Source: Spartobacteria bacterium (lineage in GTDB: Bacteria; Verrucomicrobiota; Verrucomicrobiia; Chthoniobacterales; UBA10450). Taken from it: DNA of 64,000 nucleotides. The notes under the pieces were generated by a model. It had not been told where the DNA came from, searched no databases, and saw nothing but the letters and a program-made list of their open reading frames with translations. The DNA lies in assembly GCA_003134785.1 (NCBI GenBank), contig PLCN01000011.1, forward strand, positions 1-64,000, given 5' to 3'. A program made the translations under genes and the position numbers. Positions 18,829 to 27,640 of this stretch are shown piece after piece; within the stretch, counting starts at the first letter, position 1; each line of letters begins with the position of its first letter.

Positions 18829-21800
18829 TTATTGCAGCGCGAAGACTTCGACGACAGCTACGCCGGTCGTTCCATTCACGCCGCGCACAATGGCGGTATA
18901 CTGCGCACCACCGGCCGGCAGGGTCGCAATGATAGCCGATTCGGAGTCGTTGCCCGGTGGAATGGTGCTGTCGATGATCGCCTGCTTGTTCGGGCTATCG
19001 ACCCAGTTATCGTTCGCGTCGAGGAGAGTTCCGTTTCCGTCTCGTAACTCCAGCGTAGGATCGCCCAGCGCGCCAGGCACGGGCAGGGAGGGACCTAAGG
19101 CTTCCACGATCACCTTCTGTGGCGCTTGACCCACCACGATCGTCCCGGCAATCAAAACGTTGTCCCCGGTCTGGACCAGCCCGCGCGTAGAAATGTTAGC
19201 CAGCTTCGAGTCAGTGGACGTGTCCAGGTCGTATGCTTCTACTACTCCAATCCCAGTCCCGTTGTTTACCCCGCGCACGATCGCGGTGTAACCCGAATTG
19301 TTAGCCGGCAGTGTCGCGATGATGGCCGATTCCAGGTCGTTAGTAGGTGCAATCGTGCTATCAATGATCGCCTGCTTGTTCGGCGAGTCCACCCAGTTGT
19401 CGTTCGAATCAACCAGCGCGCCCGTTGAATCATGCAGCTCCAGGATCGGATCGGCCAGGTCATCCGCAAAAGGCAAGGAAGGCCCGATCGCGCGGATCAT
19501 TACTTTCTTGGGCTGAGTGCCGGTAACGATGAAACCGCCGATCAGCGCGTTGTCGCCCGTCTCGACGCGAAGGCGCGTCGAAATATTAGCCAATGTAGTA
19601 GGTGTTGGCGGCACGGGACTCACGACGACCGATTCATTCGGGTCGCCACAAGCGGTCGTTACCTCACTGTTATTCGCATCTCCGCTATAGCTCGCGACCC
19701 AGCAATAGGTGCCCGGCGTCGTCACGGTAAAGCTACCGGAGGAGTAGCTAGTTGCGCCTGTAACAGAAACGGTCACGGTGACAACAGGCGAGCCGCCGCA
19801 GCTCGAATCATTCGGTCCATAAAGGCTAAACGTGATCGTTCCCGTTGGCGCACTTCCACCAGCCAACGTCGCGGTGTCCGAGATGCTTCCGCCGCTATTC
19901 ACTCCCGCGGACGCCTGCGCCGTAAGAGTCGGAGCCGGCAAGGCGAAGACCAGATACCGCGCGTCACTCGGGATGCCATTGGTAAAGACGGTCACCAGAG
20001 CCGGGCCGGAAGGAAAGCCAATCACGGGGATCGAAGTAAAGGCTGTGGCCGACCAGCCAGCGATCGGGTCCACCGGAAGAAATGCGACCTGGCTGCTCTC
20101 GAGACCGCGGAGTTGGACAATCGGGTAATTGCTGGAGGAATCCTGGGAGTTTCCGCCGGAAGCTTGCGAGATTCCTTGGAAACGCGAGCCGGTCAGCACA
20201 AGGCTGCTGCCGGACGACAGTGTTGAAGTGGCCGTGGCAATCTGCGGCTGCCAGTCGGGCCTGATAAACCCGAGCCCAATATCGTACAGTTCCGCGCTCG
20301 CCAGAGGGAGGCCGCCAGCGCTTTGTCCTCCTGCGACGAGCACCTTGCCGCTGGGCAGCAACGTCGCCGTGTGCAGCCGGCGTGCGGTGTTGAGGCTGCC
20401 TGTCGCCGTCCAGGTGCCGCTCGCCGGATCGTACAGTTCCGCGCCCGCGAAAACGCTGTTGCCGCTATTAATTCCTCCTGCGACGAGCACCTTGCCGTTG
20501 GGCAGCAATGTCGCCGTGTGATTATCGCGTGCGGTGGCGAGGCCGCCCGTGGTACTCCAGTTCCCGCTCGCCGGATCATACAGTTCCGCGCTCGCCAGAG
20601 TGCCATTGGTGTCGTTAACTCCTCCTGCGACGAGCACCTTGCCGTTGGGGAGCAACGTCGCTGTGTGCAAATAGCGTGCGGCGCCGAGGCTGCCGGTCGC
20701 CGTCCAGGTCCCGCTCGCTGGATCGTACAGTTCCGCGCTCGCGAGAGAGACGCCGCCGTTAACTCCTCCTGCGACGAGCACCTTGCCGTTGGGGAGCAAC
20801 GTCGCTGTGTGCAAATAGCGTGCGGCACCGAGGCTGCCGGTCGCCGTCCAGGTCCCGCTCGCTGGATCGTACACTTCCGCACTCGCGAGATAGCCGCTAC
20901 TGTTAGCTCCTCCTGCCACAAGCACCTTGCCGTTGGGCAGCAACGTCGCCGTGTGCCCAAAGCGTGCGGTGGCGAGGGTGCCAGTCACAGCCCAGGTCCC
21001 GCTGGCCGGATCGTACACTTCCGCACTCGCGAGATAGCCGCTGCTGTTAGCTCCTCCTGCCACGAGCACCTTGCCGTTGGGCAGCAACGTCGCCGTGTGC
21101 CCAAAGCGTGCGGTGGCGAGGCTGCCGGTCACCGACCAGGTCCCGCTGGCCGGATCGTACAGCTCCGCGCTCGCGAGAACGCTGGTGGTGTTATAACCTC
21201 CAGCAACGAGCACCTTGCCGTTGGGCAGCAACGTCGCCGTGTGACTCTCGCGTGCGGCACCAAGGCTGCCTGTCGCCGTCCAGCTCCCGCTGGCCGGATC
21301 GTACAGTTCCGCGCTCGCGAGATTACCTCCTGCAACGAGCACCGTGCCGTTGGGCAGAACCGTCGATGTGTAACTAACGCGTGCGGCACCGAGGCTGCCG
21401 GTCGCCGTCCATTTCCCGTTCGCCGGATCGTACACTTCCGCGCTCGCCAAAGAGATGCCGTTAAACCCTCCTGCCACGAGCACCTTGCCGTTGGGCAGCA
21501 ACGTCGCCGTGTGATTATCGCGTGCGGCACCGAGGCTGCCGGTCGCACTCCACGTCCCATTCGCCGGATTGTACACTTCCGCGCTCGCGAGAGTGCCGCT
21601 GGTGTCGTTAACTCCTCCTGCGGCGAGCACCTTGCCGTTGGGCAGCAACGTCGCCGTGTAATTAACGCGTGCGGTACCGAGGCTGCCAGTCGCCGTCCAG
21701 CTCCCGCTCGCTGGATCGTACAGTTCCGCGCTCGTGAGAGAGACGCCGCTGTGATTTCCTCCTGCCACAAGCACCTTGCCGTTGGGCAGCAACGTCGCCG

Positions 21801-23505
21801 TGTGTTGATTGCGTGCGGTGGCAAGGCTGCCGGTCGCCGTCCAGGTCCCGTTCGCCGGATCGTACACTTCCGCGCTCGCGAGATAGCCGCTGCCGTTATT
21901 TCCCCCTGCCACGAGGACCTTGCCGTTGGGCAGCAACGTCGCTGTGTGACTAACGCGTGCGGCACCGAGGCTGCCGGTCGCCGTCCAGGTCCCGCTCGCC
22001 GGATCGTACATTTCCGCGCTCGCGAGATAGCCGCTGGTGCCAGTTCCTCCTGCGATGAGCACTTTGCCACTGGGCAGCAACGTCGCCGTGTGACTAGCGC
22101 GTGCGGTGGCGAGGCTGCCGCTTGCCGTCCAGGTCCCGGTCGCCGGATCGTACACTTCCGCGCTCGCGAGAGCGCCACTGCTGCTACTTCCTCCTGTGAC
22201 AAGCACCTTGCCGTTGGGCAGCAGCGTCGCCGTGTGAAATTCCCGGGCGGTGGCGAGGCTGCCCGTGTTGCCAAACGTAAACGGCCCACCCTGCACTTCA
22301 AACGCGCCGATGTCGCTGCCGTCGCCGCCACTGGCGTTGGGTATGGCCGGATTATCAACCGGGCGGCGGAAGCCACGTTGATCGGTGTTAGAACCGCTCG
22401 AGTTACCTGCATCGATGGCTGGGCTGCCGGAAAGCAGGCCTTGGGTGAAGGTGGGCCCGCCGTTATCCTGCAAAGGGCCTAGCGTCGGATCGACATTGAG
22501 CTGGTTGCCGGTAGTCGTGCCGGTGATGGTCGTGCCAGCGGTATTGCCGATCAGGTTGTAGCCTTGTGAGGCGAGCGTGCCATCGAAATCAGGGCTACCG
22601 GCAGCAGTCGTGTTCTTGGCAATGATGGTATTCTTTGCATTCACCGTGGCGCTGGTGGTGTTGAAAATACCGCCGCCGGAGCCACTAGCGGTATTTCCGG
22701 AGACGGTGGAGTTGATAAGCGAGAGAGTGCTCCCACTGTTTACCGCATCGTTTTCAATACCCCCGCCCGAGCCGCCGGCTGCGGTATTGCCGGAGATGGT
22801 GGAGCTGGTCACGTTCACTGTGCCCTCACCGAAGTTTGCAATGCCGCCGCCGGAGCTGCTGGAGATATTGCCGGAGACGGTGGAGTTCGTGATGCTCACA
22901 GTCCCACTCCCACCGTTTTCAATGCCGCCGCCAGGCCCACTGGCGGTATTGCCGGAGATGGTGGAGTTGGTCACGTTCACTGTTGTGCCGTCGTTGTTGA
23001 AAATGCCGCCGCCGTAACTGCTGGCGGTATTGCCGGAGAGGGTGCAGCCCACGATCGTCAACGTGCAACCGCTATTAATAGCGCCACCGACATGGACGGT
23101 GCCGTTGGGGCTTCCGTTCGAAATCGTCAGGCCCGAGATGGTGACGTTGATGTTCACGGTATTTCCGTTGCTATCTGTTTTGGCGATTCTAAAGATGCGG
23201 AAACTTGCAGTGCCGCTGGCCGCGCTGCGCTGCACGCTCAGCAAATTAGCGCCCGGGCCGCTAATCGTGAGATCCTTGTCGATCATCAACTGATCGCTTG
23301 TCAGGGTAATGGCCGAGGTGCCCGGCGGAAGCGAGAAGTTGATCGTGTCACCGGAATTGGCATCACTGATTGCCTGGCGCAACGTCCCCGCGCCGCTATC
23401 GGCGGCGCTGGTCACCGTGATCGTCGCCGCAAGGAGCGGCATAGCGCTAAAAAGAAGCGCCAGCCCAGGCGCGATCCAGTGAAGCATCCGAAATCTTCCT
23501 GACAT
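18829..23505 (-). CDS. Beta-helix + kelch fusion exported protein with clade A module
   Basis: The 1558-residue product starts at the ATG at 23505 behind an ideal GGGAGG-TAATT spacing, followed by a signal peptide (MLHWIAPGLALLFSAMPLLA). The first part is a beta-helix ending in the choice-of-anchor Q sequence (TDQRGFRRPVDN...SDIGAFEVQ). It is joined directly, at about 22285, to GGPFTFGNTGSLATAREF, the same sequence that begins the mature kelch proteins at 23704 and 27641. Fourteen kelch-like units (HTATLLPNGKVLVAGG) follow, enough for two seven-bladed propellers. Next come an early-set-like domain (GISQASGGNSQDSSSNYPIV), an Ig-like domain (GSISDTATLAGGSAPTG), no long Pro-Thr linker, and the clade A module ending VVEVFALQ. 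The gene is best read as a passenger-to-passenger fusion. Confidence 0.88.
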   Translation of the reverse strand: MSGRFRMLHWIAPGLALLFSAMPLLAATITVTSAADSGAGTLRQAISDANSGDTINFSLPPGTSAITLTSDQLMIDKDLTISGPGANLLSVQRSAASGTASFRIFRIAKTDSNGNTVNINVTISGLTISNGSPNGTVHVGGAINSGCTLTIVGCTLSGNTASSYGGGIFNNDGTTVNVTNSTISGNTASGPGGGIENGGSGTVSITNSTVSGNISSSSGGGIANFGEGTVNVTSSTISGNTAAGGSGGGIENDAVNSGSTLSLINSTVSGNTASGSGGGIFNTTSATVNAKNTIIAKNTTAAGSPDFDGTLASQGYNLIGNTAGTTITGTTTGNQLNVDPTLGPLQDNGGPTFTQGLLSGSPAIDAGNSSGSNTDQRGFRRPVDNPAIPNASGGDGSDIGAFEVQGGPFTFGNTGSLATAREFHTATLLPNGKVLVTGGSSSSGALASAEVYDPATGTWTASGSLATARASHTATLLPSGKVLIAGGTGTSGYLASAEMYDPASGTWTATGSLGAARVSHTATLLPNGKVLVAGGNNGSGYLASAEVYDPANGTWTATGSLATARNQHTATLLPNGKVLVAGGNHSGVSLTSAELYDPASGSWTATGSLGTARVNYTATLLPNGKVLAAGGVNDTSGTLASAEVYNPANGTWSATGSLGAARDNHTATLLPNGKVLVAGGFNGISLASAEVYDPANGKWTATGSLGAARVSYTSTVLPNGTVLVAGGNLASAELYDPASGSWTATGSLGAARESHTATLLPNGKVLVAGGYNTTSVLASAELYDPASGTWSVTGSLATARFGHTATLLPNGKVLVAGGANSSGYLASAEVYDPASGTWAVTGTLATARFGHTATLLPNGKVLVAGGANSSGYLASAEVYDPASGTWTATGSLGAARYLHTATLLPNGKVLVAGGVNGGVSLASAELYDPASGTWTATGSLGAARYLHTATLLPNGKVLVAGGVNDTNGTLASAELYDPASGNWSTTGGLATARDNHTATLLPNGKVLVAGGINSGNSVFAGAELYDPASGTWTATGSLNTARRLHTATLLPSGKVLVAGGQSAGGLPLASAELYDIGLGFIRPDWQPQIATATSTLSSGSSLVLTGSRFQGISQASGGNSQDSSSNYPIVQLRGLESSQVAFLPVDPIAGWSATAFTSIPVIGFPSGPALVTVFTNGIPSDARYLVFALPAPTLTAQASAGVNSGGSISDTATLAGGSAPTGTITFSLYGPNDSSCGGSPVVTVTVSVTGATSYSSGSFTVTTPGTYCWVASYSGDANNSEVTTACGDPNESVVVSPVPPTPTTLANISTRLRVETGDNALIGGFIVTGTQPKKVMIRAIGPSLPFADDLADPILELHDSTGALVDSNDNWVDSPNKQAIIDSTIAPTNDLESAIIATLPANNSGYTAIVRGVNNGTGIGVVEAYDLDTSTDSKLANISTRGLVQTGDNVLIAGTIVVGQAPQKVIVEALGPSLPVPGALGDPTLELRDGNGTLLDANDNWVDSPNKQAIIDSTIPPGNDSESAIIATLPAGGAQYTAIVRGVNGTTGVAVVEVFALQ

Positions 23506-23580
23506 AATTACCTCCCATGTTCCTTCCTTTCCGCGTGACTTGGTTTGACGGAATCCATAACCCCTTAAAGCGATGCCGCT

Positions 23581-23713
23581 TTCCCTATCCAAAGGGATTG
23601 CCGACGCGCCGCTGCACGAAATCGCGATCTAACCAAGATTGCAGGCAGGCGTAAATGTTCTTTTCCCATGATCGCGTCCAGGCAATGCCGTGCCGATTCA
23701 AGTTCAGTTCAGC
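23581..23713. repeat. About 130-bp spacer repeat, copy 1
   Basis: This spacer is nearly identical to 27393-27526 (both contain caaagggatt, cacgaaatcgcgatctaacc and gtaaatgttcttttcccatg). It spans the upstream region of one surface gene and the stop codon of the next, so it marks the junction of duplicated gene units. Confidence 0.75.
23627..23655 (-). promoter_or_regulatory. Candidate promoter, copy 2 (for the 18829-23505 gene)
   Basis: On the minus strand TTTACG (23655-23650) and TTAGAT (23632-23627) are 17 bases apart, about 120 bases ahead of the ATG at 23505. The surrounding spacer is conserved at 27393-27526 with the same spacing. Confidence 0.45.
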
Positions 23714-26700
23714 GCGAAGACTTCCACGACGGCTATGCCGCTAGTTCCATTAACGCCGCGCACAATGGCGGTGTATTGCGCGCCATCGGCCGGCAGGGTC
23801 GCGAGAATGGCTGATTCGAAGTCGTTGCCCGGCGGAATGGTGCTGTCAATGATGGCCTGCTTGTTCGGGCTATCGACCCAGTTATCATTCATGTCTACCA
23901 AGCCGCCATTCCCGTCGCGCAGCTCCAGGATAGGATCTTCCAGCTTCCCCGGCACGCTCAACGATGGACCTAGCGCTTCCACGATTACCTTCTGCGATCC
24001 CTGGCCGACAACGATTGTGCCGGCAATCAAAACGTTATCGCCGGTTTGAACCAGACCGCGTGTGGAAATGTTAGCCAGCTTCGAATCAACTGACGTATCC
24101 AGGTCGTATGCTTCCACTACTCCGATGCCTGTCCCATTATTTACTCCGCGGACGATCGCGGTGTAACCTGAGCCATTCGCCGGCAGTGTCGCGATGATGG
24201 CGGACTCCAAGGGGTCACTCGGTGCAATGGTGCTATCGATGATCGCCTGCTTGTTCGGCGAGTCCTGCCAGTTGTCGTTGGAATCAAGCAGCGCGCCGGA
24301 AGAGTCATGCAGCTCAAGAATGGGATCGGCCAGTTTATCGGCAAAGGGCAGGGAAGGACCTATCGCGCGGATCATTACTTTCTTAGGCTGTGTCCCGGTA
24401 ACGATGAAGCCGCCAATAAGCGCGTTGTCGCCCGTTTCGACGCGAAGTCGCGTTGAAATGTTAGCCAGGGTGGTGAGTGGTGGCGTTCCAACAGGAGTAG
24501 GAGTTGGAGTGGGTGTTGTCGAAGGAATAGGAGTAGGTGTTGGCGCCGGGTTAACTACCACCGTCTCGCTCGCGTCATCACATGCAGTCGTTACCGCACT
24601 GTTGTTGGCGTCGCCGCTATAACGCGCGACCCAGCGATACGTTCCCGGCGTTGTCACGGTAAAGCTACCGGATGAGTAGCTGGTGGCGCCCGTAACGGGA
24701 ACCGTTGAGCTGACAACAGGCGTACCGTTGCAGCTCGAATCATCCGGCCCATAAAGGCTAAATGTGATTGTCCCTGTCGGAGCATTTCCGCCCGATAACA
24801 TCGCTGTGTCGGAGACGCTTCCTCCGCTATTCACTCCCGCGGAGGCCTGCGTTGTGAAAGTAAGCACGGGGAATCCAACCAACAGATAGCTGGCGTCGCT
24901 CGGGATGCCATTGGTAAAGACGGTTACCAAGGCCGGACCAAGCGGAAAGCCGGTTATAGGTGTCGAAGTAAAGGAGGTATTCGACCATCCGGCCGTTGAG
25001 TCGACGGGGAGAAAGGTGACTTGGCTGCTGTCAATACTGCGCAACTGCACGATCGGATAGTTACTCGATGAGTCCTGGGTGTTGCCGCCCGAGGCTTGCG
25101 AGATGCCTTGGAAGCGAGTGCCAGTGAGGGCGAGGCTGCCGGCCGGCGAAAGAGTGGAAGGCGCTGTCGCGATCTGAGGTTGCCAGGCGCTACTGAAACT
25201 AAGGCCCACATCGTACAGTTCCGCGCTCGCCAGATAGTTGTAACTGTTACTGGTGACATTATTACCTCCTGCAACAAGCACCGTGCCGTAGGGCAGCAAC
25301 GTCGCGCTGTGCACATAGCGGGCGGTGGCAAGACTGCCGGTCGCCGACCAGGTCCCGCTTGCTGGATCGTACAGTTCCGCGCTCGCGAGAGCATTAAAGC
25401 TGCTGTCCTCTCCTCCTGCGACGAGCACCTTGCCGTTGGGCAGCAACGTCGCAGTGTGATTAGCGCGGGCGGCGCCTAAGTTGCCGTTCGGGGTCCAGGT
25501 CGCGTTCGCCGGATTGTACACTTCCACGCTCGTGGCAGCGCTGGTGCTGTTATAACCACCTGCGACAAGCACCGTGCCGTAGGGCAGCAACGTCGCGCTG
25601 TGCACATAGCGGGCGGTGGCAAGACTGCCGGTCGCCGACCAGGTCCCGCTGGCCGGATCGTACACTTCCGCGCTCGCGAGATAGCCGCTGCCGTTAGCTC
25701 CTCCTGCGACGAGCACCTTGCCGTTGGGCAGCAACGTCGCCGTGTGACTAGCGCGTGCGGTGGCGAGGCTGCTAGTCGCCGTCCAGGTCCCGCTCGCCGG
25801 ATCGTACACTTCCGCGCTCGCGAGAGCGCCACTGCTGCTACTTCCTCCTGTGACAAGCACCTTGCCGTTGGGCAGCAACGTCGCGGTGTGGCCGTAGCGC
25901 GCGGCGCCCAAGCTACCGGTCACACTCCAAGTCCCGCTCGCCGGATCGTAGAGTTCCGCGCTAGCGGCAGCGCCTCCACCAAATCCTCCTGCGACAAGCA
26001 CCTTGCCGTTGGGCAGCAACGTCGCCGTATGACCATAGCGTGCGGTAGCAAGACTGCCGGTCGCCGTCCAGGTCCCGAGCGCTGGGTCGTAGAGTTCCGT
26101 GCTCGCGACGTCAAGGCCCTCGTTATTCCCTCCAGCAACGAGCACCTCGCCGTTGGGCAGTAACGTCGCCGTATGACCCAAGCGGCCGGTAGCAAGACTG
26201 CCGGTCGCCGTCCACGTCCCGTTCGCCGGATCGTACAGTTCCGCGCTCGCTACCCCGGCGGGGTTACCTCCTCCCGCTATGAGCACGTTGCCGCCAGGCA
26301 GCAAAGTCGCCGTGTGGTAATAGCGTGCGGTGACGAGGCTACCGGTATCCGTCCAGGTCCCGAGCGTTGGATCGTAGAGTTCCGCGCGCGCGAGATAGGC
26401 AGTGCCATTAAAACCGCCTGCGACGAGCACCTTGCCATTAGGCAGTAACGTCGCCGTGTGAATAAAGCGGCCGATGTCGAGACTGCCGGTGGCAGCCCAA
26501 GTCCCGTTCGCCGGATTGTACAGTTCCGCGCTAGCGAGAGTGCCGCCGTTATAACCTCCTGCAACAAGTACCTTGCCGTTGGGCAGCAACGTCGCGGTGT
26601 GAGAATAGCGGGCGGTGGCAAGACTGCCGGTCGCCGTCCAGGTCCCGTTCGCCGGATTGTACAGTTCCGCGCTCGCGAAAAAGCTGGTGCCGTTATAACC

Positions 26701-27366
26701 ACCGGCGACAAGCACCTTGCCGTTGGGCAGCAACGTCGCGGTGTGACCATAGCGTGCGGTGGCGAGACTGCCGGTCGCACTCCAGGTCCCGTTCGCCGGA
26801 TCGTAGAGTTCCGCGCTCGCGACAGTGCTGGTGCCGTTATAACCACCGGCGACGAGCACCTTGCCGTTGGGCAGCAACGTCGCGGTGTGAAAATAGCGGA
26901 CGGTGGCAAGACTGCCGGTGGCCGACCAGATCCCGCTGGCTGGATCGTAAAGTTCCGCCGTCGCGAGAGCGCTGCCGTTGAAGGTGTGCGCTCCTCCTGT
27001 AACAAGCACCTTGCCATTAGGCAGCAAAGTCGCGGTGTGCAAATAGCGGGCGGTGCCCAAACTGCCGGTCGCCGTCCAAGCCCCGCTCGCCGGATCGTAC
27101 ATTTCCGCGCTAGCGAGAGTGCCGCCGTTTAAACCTCCTGCGACAAGCACGTTGCCATTGGGCAGCAACGTCGCTGTATGACCCTCGCGTGCGGTGGCGA
27201 GACTGCCAGTGTTGCTAAAAGTAAACGGAAACTGAGCCCCTTGAACAGCCGGCGTCGCGCCCAAGAAGGCGGCGGCAATGTAGAGAAGGAAGATAAACCG
27301 AGCTGACCAGGGCGCGGTCCTGGCCGATTTGCTGCCCGGGAATTCCCGGTTCGAATTTTCATTCAT
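23704..27366 (-). CDS. Fourteen-repeat kelch exported protein with clade A module
   Basis: The 1220-residue product begins at the ATG at 27366, with a hydrophobic signal segment at about residues 25-43 (FIFLLYIAAAFLGATPAVQG). A GTG at 27429 is also in frame. Fourteen kelch-like units of about 50 residues follow (LATAR..HTATLLPNGKVLVAGG...ASAELYDPASGTW), consistent with two seven-bladed propellers. Then an early-set-like domain, an Ig-like domain (GSVSDTAMLSGGNAPTG), a Pro-Thr linker (about 24485-24545) and the clade A module ending VVEVFALN. The repeats are very similar at DNA level, so copy number could change by recombination. A seven-codon leader overlaps the start. Kelch folds usually bind proteins or sugars; no ligand can be named. 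Confidence 0.88.
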   Translation of the reverse strand: MNENSNREFPGSKSARTAPWSARFIFLLYIAAAFLGATPAVQGAQFPFTFSNTGSLATAREGHTATLLPNGNVLVAGGLNGGTLASAEMYDPASGAWTATGSLGTARYLHTATLLPNGKVLVTGGAHTFNGSALATAELYDPASGIWSATGSLATVRYFHTATLLPNGKVLVAGGYNGTSTVASAELYDPANGTWSATGSLATARYGHTATLLPNGKVLVAGGYNGTSFFASAELYNPANGTWTATGSLATARYSHTATLLPNGKVLVAGGYNGGTLASAELYNPANGTWAATGSLDIGRFIHTATLLPNGKVLVAGGFNGTAYLARAELYDPTLGTWTDTGSLVTARYYHTATLLPGGNVLIAGGGNPAGVASAELYDPANGTWTATGSLATGRLGHTATLLPNGEVLVAGGNNEGLDVASTELYDPALGTWTATGSLATARYGHTATLLPNGKVLVAGGFGGGAAASAELYDPASGTWSVTGSLGAARYGHTATLLPNGKVLVTGGSSSSGALASAEVYDPASGTWTATSSLATARASHTATLLPNGKVLVAGGANGSGYLASAEVYDPASGTWSATGSLATARYVHSATLLPYGTVLVAGGYNSTSAATSVEVYNPANATWTPNGNLGAARANHTATLLPNGKVLVAGGEDSSFNALASAELYDPASGTWSATGSLATARYVHSATLLPYGTVLVAGGNNVTSNSYNYLASAELYDVGLSFSSAWQPQIATAPSTLSPAGSLALTGTRFQGISQASGGNTQDSSSNYPIVQLRSIDSSQVTFLPVDSTAGWSNTSFTSTPITGFPLGPALVTVFTNGIPSDASYLLVGFPVLTFTTQASAGVNSGGSVSDTAMLSGGNAPTGTITFSLYGPDDSSCNGTPVVSSTVPVTGATSYSSGSFTVTTPGTYRWVARYSGDANNSAVTTACDDASETVVVNPAPTPTPIPSTTPTPTPTPVGTPPLTTLANISTRLRVETGDNALIGGFIVTGTQPKKVMIRAIGPSLPFADKLADPILELHDSSGALLDSNDNWQDSPNKQAIIDSTIAPSDPLESAIIATLPANGSGYTAIVRGVNNGTGIGVVEAYDLDTSVDSKLANISTRGLVQTGDNVLIAGTIVVGQGSQKVIVEALGPSLSVPGKLEDPILELRDGNGGLVDMNDNWVDSPNKQAIIDSTIPPGNDFESAILATLPADGAQYTAIVRGVNGTSGIAVVEVFALN

Positions 27367-27386
27367 GAAATTGCAATTCCGTTCAT
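27363..27386 (-). CDS. Seven-codon leader reading frame overlapping the kelch gene start
   Basis: An ATG at 27386 behind AAAGGGAGAG opens MNGIAIS and a TGA that overlaps the kelch gene's ATG as ATGA. The kelch ATG itself has no good ribosome site, so translation could depend on coupling. A similar arrangement exists at 4813-4896. It may be coincidence. Confidence 0.3.
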   Translation of the reverse strand: MNGIAIS

Positions 27387-27392
27387 GCCACT

Positions 27393-27526
27393 CTCCCTTT
27401 CCAAAGGGATTCCGGAGACCGTGCTGCACGAAATCGCGATCTAACCAAGATTGCAGGCAGGTGTAAATGTTCTTTTCCCATGATCGCGTCCAGGCAATGC
27501 CGTTCGATTCAAGTTCAGTTCAGCGC
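27393..27526. repeat. About 130-bp spacer repeat, copy 2
   Basis: This is the near-identical partner of 23581-23713 and contains the same candidate promoter and the same tail-end sequence (agttcagttcagcgc). Confidence 0.75.
27439..27467 (-). promoter_or_regulatory. Candidate promoter, copy 3 (for the 23704-27366 gene)
   Basis: TTTACA (27467-27462) and TTAGAT (27444-27439) on the minus strand have a 17-base spacer and lie about 75 bases ahead of the ATG at 27366. The -35 box differs from TTGACA at one position; the -10 box is a poor match. Confidence 0.45.
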
Positions 27527-27575
27527 AAAGACTTCGACGACGGCTACACCGGTCGTCCCATTCACGCCGCGGACC
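27515..27575 (-). pseudogene. Displaced clade A tail fragment downstream of the 27641 gene
   Basis: The minus strand encodes VRGVNGTTGVAVVEVFALN and a stop, an intact module end without its gene. It lies beyond the palindrome that follows the stop codon of the 27641-31300 gene. Confidence 0.7.
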
Positions 27576-27578
27576 GCT

Positions 27579-27639
27579 GCAGAGGCGCTTGGGTCAAGCG
27601 CCTAACCGAACACCAGGCGCTTGGCACAAGCTCCTCTAC
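27579..27639. repeat. Nested inverted repeat, second full copy
   Basis: gcagaggcgcttgggtcaag+cgcct, the spacer aaccgaacacc and an inverted arm ending ctcctctac. It differs from 18767-18827 at a few positions and also starts one base after a stop codon. Confidence 0.78.
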
Positions 27640-27640
27640 A

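Noticed and set aside
20280-22270. Regularly spaced DNA repeats resembling a CRISPR array
   Set aside because: The period is about 150 bases, the repeats are in frame and code for kelch units, and the 'spacers' are homologous to each other. No cas genes are present.
20323-22482. Long plus-strand frame (719 codons) opposite the kelch repeats of the 18829 gene
   Set aside because: Same reason: antisense of near-identical kelch units (EHLAVGQQRRRV repeats). The minus-strand reading has signal peptide, ribosome site and recognised folds.
14498-27639. The palindromes after stop codons as standard intrinsic terminators
   Set aside because: Stems are strong but no T tract follows on the minus strand, so Rho-independent termination cannot be claimed from the sequence.
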